From Myxococcales bacterium UBA5297 (lineage in GTDB: Bacteria; Myxococcota; Myxococcia; Myxococcales; UBA5297): 7,666 nt of DNA. A program made the position numbers and the translations under genes. Under the pieces are notes generated by a model. That model was not told the DNA's origin, did not search any database, and saw nothing but the letters and a program-made list of their open reading frames with translations. The stretch spans positions 21,438 to 29,103 of the forward strand of contig DHSB01000014.1 in the NCBI GenBank assembly GCA_002408385.1. Reading direction: 5' to 3'. Below, one piece after another: positions 5,673 through 7,666 of this stretch (position 1 is its first letter; every line of letters begins with the position of its first letter).

Positions 5673-7666
5673 ATGCTCCGCACGCTGACGAAGGCCGCCG
5701 CGGTCTCGACGCTCCTGGTCCTTGGAGCCGGCGCGGCCTTCGTCCTCTGGCCCCTTCCGTCCAATCTGCTCGAGCGCCAGGGGCTCGTCTCGCTGCAGCT
5801 CACCGATCGCACTGGGGCGACGCTGCGCGAGCTGCGCTCCCGCGAGGACGGCCGCAGCCTCCCGCTGCCGCCGGGCGAGCTTCCCGAGCGCCTGAGGCAG
5901 GCCTTCGTCGCCGCCGAGGACCAGCGCTTCGCCAGCCACCCCGGCGTCGATCCCTTCGCGGTCGCGCGCGCCGTCGTCCAGAACCTGCGCGCCGGGAGGA
6001 TCGAGAGCGGGGCCTCGACGCTGACCATGCAGCTTGCCCGCCGTCTGCGGCCGCGCCCGCGCAGCCTGCTCGGCAAGGCCGGCGAGGCGCTGTGGGCCTT
6101 GCGGCTGACGCTGCACCTGCCACGCGAGCGCATCCTGCGCGAGTACCTCGACCGCGTCCCGCTCGGGAGCTCGGCGATAGGCGTCGAGGCCGCCGCGCAG
6201 CTCTACTTCGCGCGACGCGCCTCGCGGCTCTCGACCGGCCAGGCGGCGCTGCTCGCCGGGATGGCCCGCTCGCCGGCGAGCCTCGACCCGTTCCGCCACC
6301 CCGACCGCTCGCTCGCGCGGATGCGCCAGGTCCTCGAGCGGATGCGCGGGCTCGGCTTCCTCAGCGCGGACGAGGCGCGGGTCGCGGCATCGACGCCGCT
6401 CGATCTCGTCGCGGCCGAGCGCGCCTTCCGCGCGGCTCACCTGACCACCGCCATCGAGCGCGCCCTTCCCGCGCTCGGCCTCGACGGCGCGTCTCGGGTC
6501 GAAACCACGCTCGACCCCAGCCTCCAGGCGGGCGTCGAAGAGGCGGTGCGCGAGGAGCTGGCCGGACTCAAGGATCGCAAGGTCGGCCAGGCCGCCGCCC
6601 TCGTCGTCGACAACGCGACCGGGGAGATCCTCGCCTACGTCGGCTCGGCCGACTTCTTCGACGAGGAGCGCGGCGGCCAGAACGACGGGGTGCGCGCGCT
6701 GCGCCAGCCCGGCAGCGCCCTCAAGCCCTTCGCCTACGGCCTCGCCCTCGCCTCGGGCTACACGCCGGCCACCGTCCTCTCCGACGTCGAGACGCACCTC
6801 GCCACCCCGAGCGGCAGCTACGTGCCGAAGAACTACGACCGTCGCGTCCACGGCCCGGTGCGCCTGCGCGCCGCGCTCGCCAACAGCTACAACGTGCCCG
6901 CGGTCAAGCTCGCCGAGCGGCTCGGCCCGGACCGGGTGCTCGAGGTGCTGCGCCGCGCCGGCTTCGACTCGCTCGCCAAGGACGCGTCGCACTACGGGGT
7001 CGGCATCGTGCTCGGCAACGGCGACGTGACGCTGCGCGAGCTCGCGCGCGCCTACCGCGGCCTCGCGCGCGGCGGCGTCGTCGGCCCGCTCGTCGAGATC
7101 CGCTCCGGCAGCGATGCCGAGGGCCAGCCTCTACCGATTCCGCGAGAGCTGGAGCCACGCCGCTTCCTGCCCGCGGAGGTCGTCGGGCTGCTCACCGACA
7201 TGCTCTCCGACGAGTCGGCGCGCTCGCCCGCCTTCGGGGTCGAGAACTCGCTGCGCCTGCCCTTCCCCGTTGCTGCCAAGACCGGCACGAGCCGCGCCCA
7301 CGTCGACAACTGGGCGGCCGGCTTCACCCGCGAGCGCACCGTCGCGGTCTGGGTCGGCAACTTCGACGGCGCGCCGATGCGCGGGGTCTCGGGCATCACG
7401 GGCGCCGGCCCGCTCTTCAAGCGCGTGATGCTCCTCGCGATGCGCGGGCTAGATCCCGCCCCGCTCGTCGATCGCTCGCGCTTCGAGGCGGTCGACATCT
7501 GCCCCCTCTCCGGCCGCCGCGCCGGACCGGCCTGCCCAGGCGCGCTGAGCGAGGTCTTCCTTCCGGGAACCGCGCCGGCCGGAGGGGGCGCCATGCCCCG
7601 GCGCGAAGGCCCCGACGTCGGGCCCGAGTTCTACGCGTGGGCGCGCGCCGAGGGGCTCGACGCCGG
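5673..7666 (+). CDS. pbpC: Penicillin-binding protein 1C (PbpC), bifunctional peptidoglycan synthase, 3'-truncated by the window
   Basis: Class A PBP that polymerises lipid II into glycan strands and cross-links the stem peptides in the periplasm. The ATG at 5673 is followed by a short basic tail and one hydrophobic anchor (residues about 8-27). The GT51 domain spans about 65-230: motif 1 is E82-D-Q-R-F with catalytic E82, motif 2 is G113-A-S-T with Q120, and motif 3 contains E138. The transpeptidase spans about 277-585: S348-A-L-K351 (acyl-enzyme serine), S405-Y-N407 and K536-T-G-T539. All catalytic motifs are present, so both activities are likely. The frame is open at the window end after 664 codons. 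E. coli PbpC has 770 residues, so roughly 100 residues, including the C-terminal BiPBP_C-type domain, are probably missing. No in-frame start lies between the A2M stop and 5673. The position directly after an A2M gene separates PbpC from PBP1a/1b. The assignment is secure. Confidence 0.94.
   Translation, partial: MLRTLTKAAAVSTLLVLGAGAAFVLWPLPSNLLERQGLVSLQLTDRTGATLRELRSREDGRSLPLPPGELPERLRQAFVAAEDQRFASHPGVDPFAVARAVVQNLRAGRIESGASTLTMQLARRLRPRPRSLLGKAGEALWALRLTLHLPRERILREYLDRVPLGSSAIGVEAAAQLYFARRASRLSTGQAALLAGMARSPASLDPFRHPDRSLARMRQVLERMRGLGFLSADEARVAASTPLDLVAAERAFRAAHLTTAIERALPALGLDGASRVETTLDPSLQAGVEEAVREELAGLKDRKVGQAAALVVDNATGEILAYVGSADFFDEERGGQNDGVRALRQPGSALKPFAYGLALASGYTPATVLSDVETHLATPSGSYVPKNYDRRVHGPVRLRAALANSYNVPAVKLAERLGPDRVLEVLRRAGFDSLAKDASHYGVGIVLGNGDVTLRELARAYRGLARGGVVGPLVEIRSGSDAEGQPLPIPRELEPRRFLPAEVVGLLTDMLSDESARSPAFGVENSLRLPFPVAAKTGTSRAHVDNWAAGFTRERTVAVWVGNFDGAPMRGVSGITGAGPLFKRVMLLAMRGLDPAPLVDRSRFEAVDICPLSGRRAGPACPGALSEVFLPGTAPAGGGAMPRREGPDVGPEFYAWARAEGLDA
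5694..5753 (+). other. Signal-anchor membrane segment of PbpC
   Basis: Residues 8-27 are a run of Ala, Val, Leu and Gly ending in F-V-L-W, preceded by Arg and Lys in a seven-residue N-terminus and followed by P-L-P-S-N. This is the usual single N-terminal anchor of class A PBPs with the catalytic part in the periplasm, and it supports the start at 5673. No Cys suitable for a lipobox is present. Confidence 0.85.

Noticed and set aside
5528..6133. A 201-codon antisense open frame across the gene junction
   Set aside because: The product is Ser/Arg-rich with no recognisable domain, it lies opposite well-supported coding sequence, and high GC explains the lack of stops.
7052..7594. A 180-codon antisense open frame opposite the pbpC transpeptidase
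   Set aside because: Low-complexity composition and no motif; the + strand here encodes KTGT and the rest of a clear transpeptidase.

Overview
The window is very GC-rich, with almost every third codon position G or C. It holds two genes on the + strand that fill it nearly end to end. The GC content, the envelope-protein content and the long alpha-2-macroglobulin with Ig-like N-terminal domains suggest a high-GC Gram-negative bacterium. A Myxococcota-like or other deltaproteobacterial lineage would fit, but no marker gene here fixes the taxon.

Layout: positions 1-5639 carry the 3' part of a very large bacterial alpha-2-macroglobulin (A2M). The reading frame is already open at the first bases, so its true start and any signal peptide or lipobox lie upstream. 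It has N-terminal Ig-like domains, a chain of macroglobulin (MG) domains, a Gly/Ser-rich linker where a bait region would be expected, a thioester domain with an intact C-L-E-Q motif, and C-terminal MG domains. After 33 bases without a terminator, positions 5673-7666 carry a class A penicillin-binding protein of the PbpC type (GT51 glycosyltransferase plus transpeptidase). It runs off the right edge, so its C-terminal part is missing.

How they work together: an A2M gene followed by pbpC is a recurrent bacterial arrangement, seen in E. coli as yfhM-pbpC. The accepted idea is that the periplasmic A2M traps invading proteases through bait cleavage and thioester coupling, while PbpC builds or repairs peptidoglycan after a breach of the envelope. 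The pair is therefore a known system. The points that seem less ordinary are the four extra cysteines in the thioester domain, the Gly/Ser bait candidate, and a chain of overlapping stop/start codons in the junction between the genes. I see no RNA gene, mobile element, CRISPR array or convincing antisense gene.
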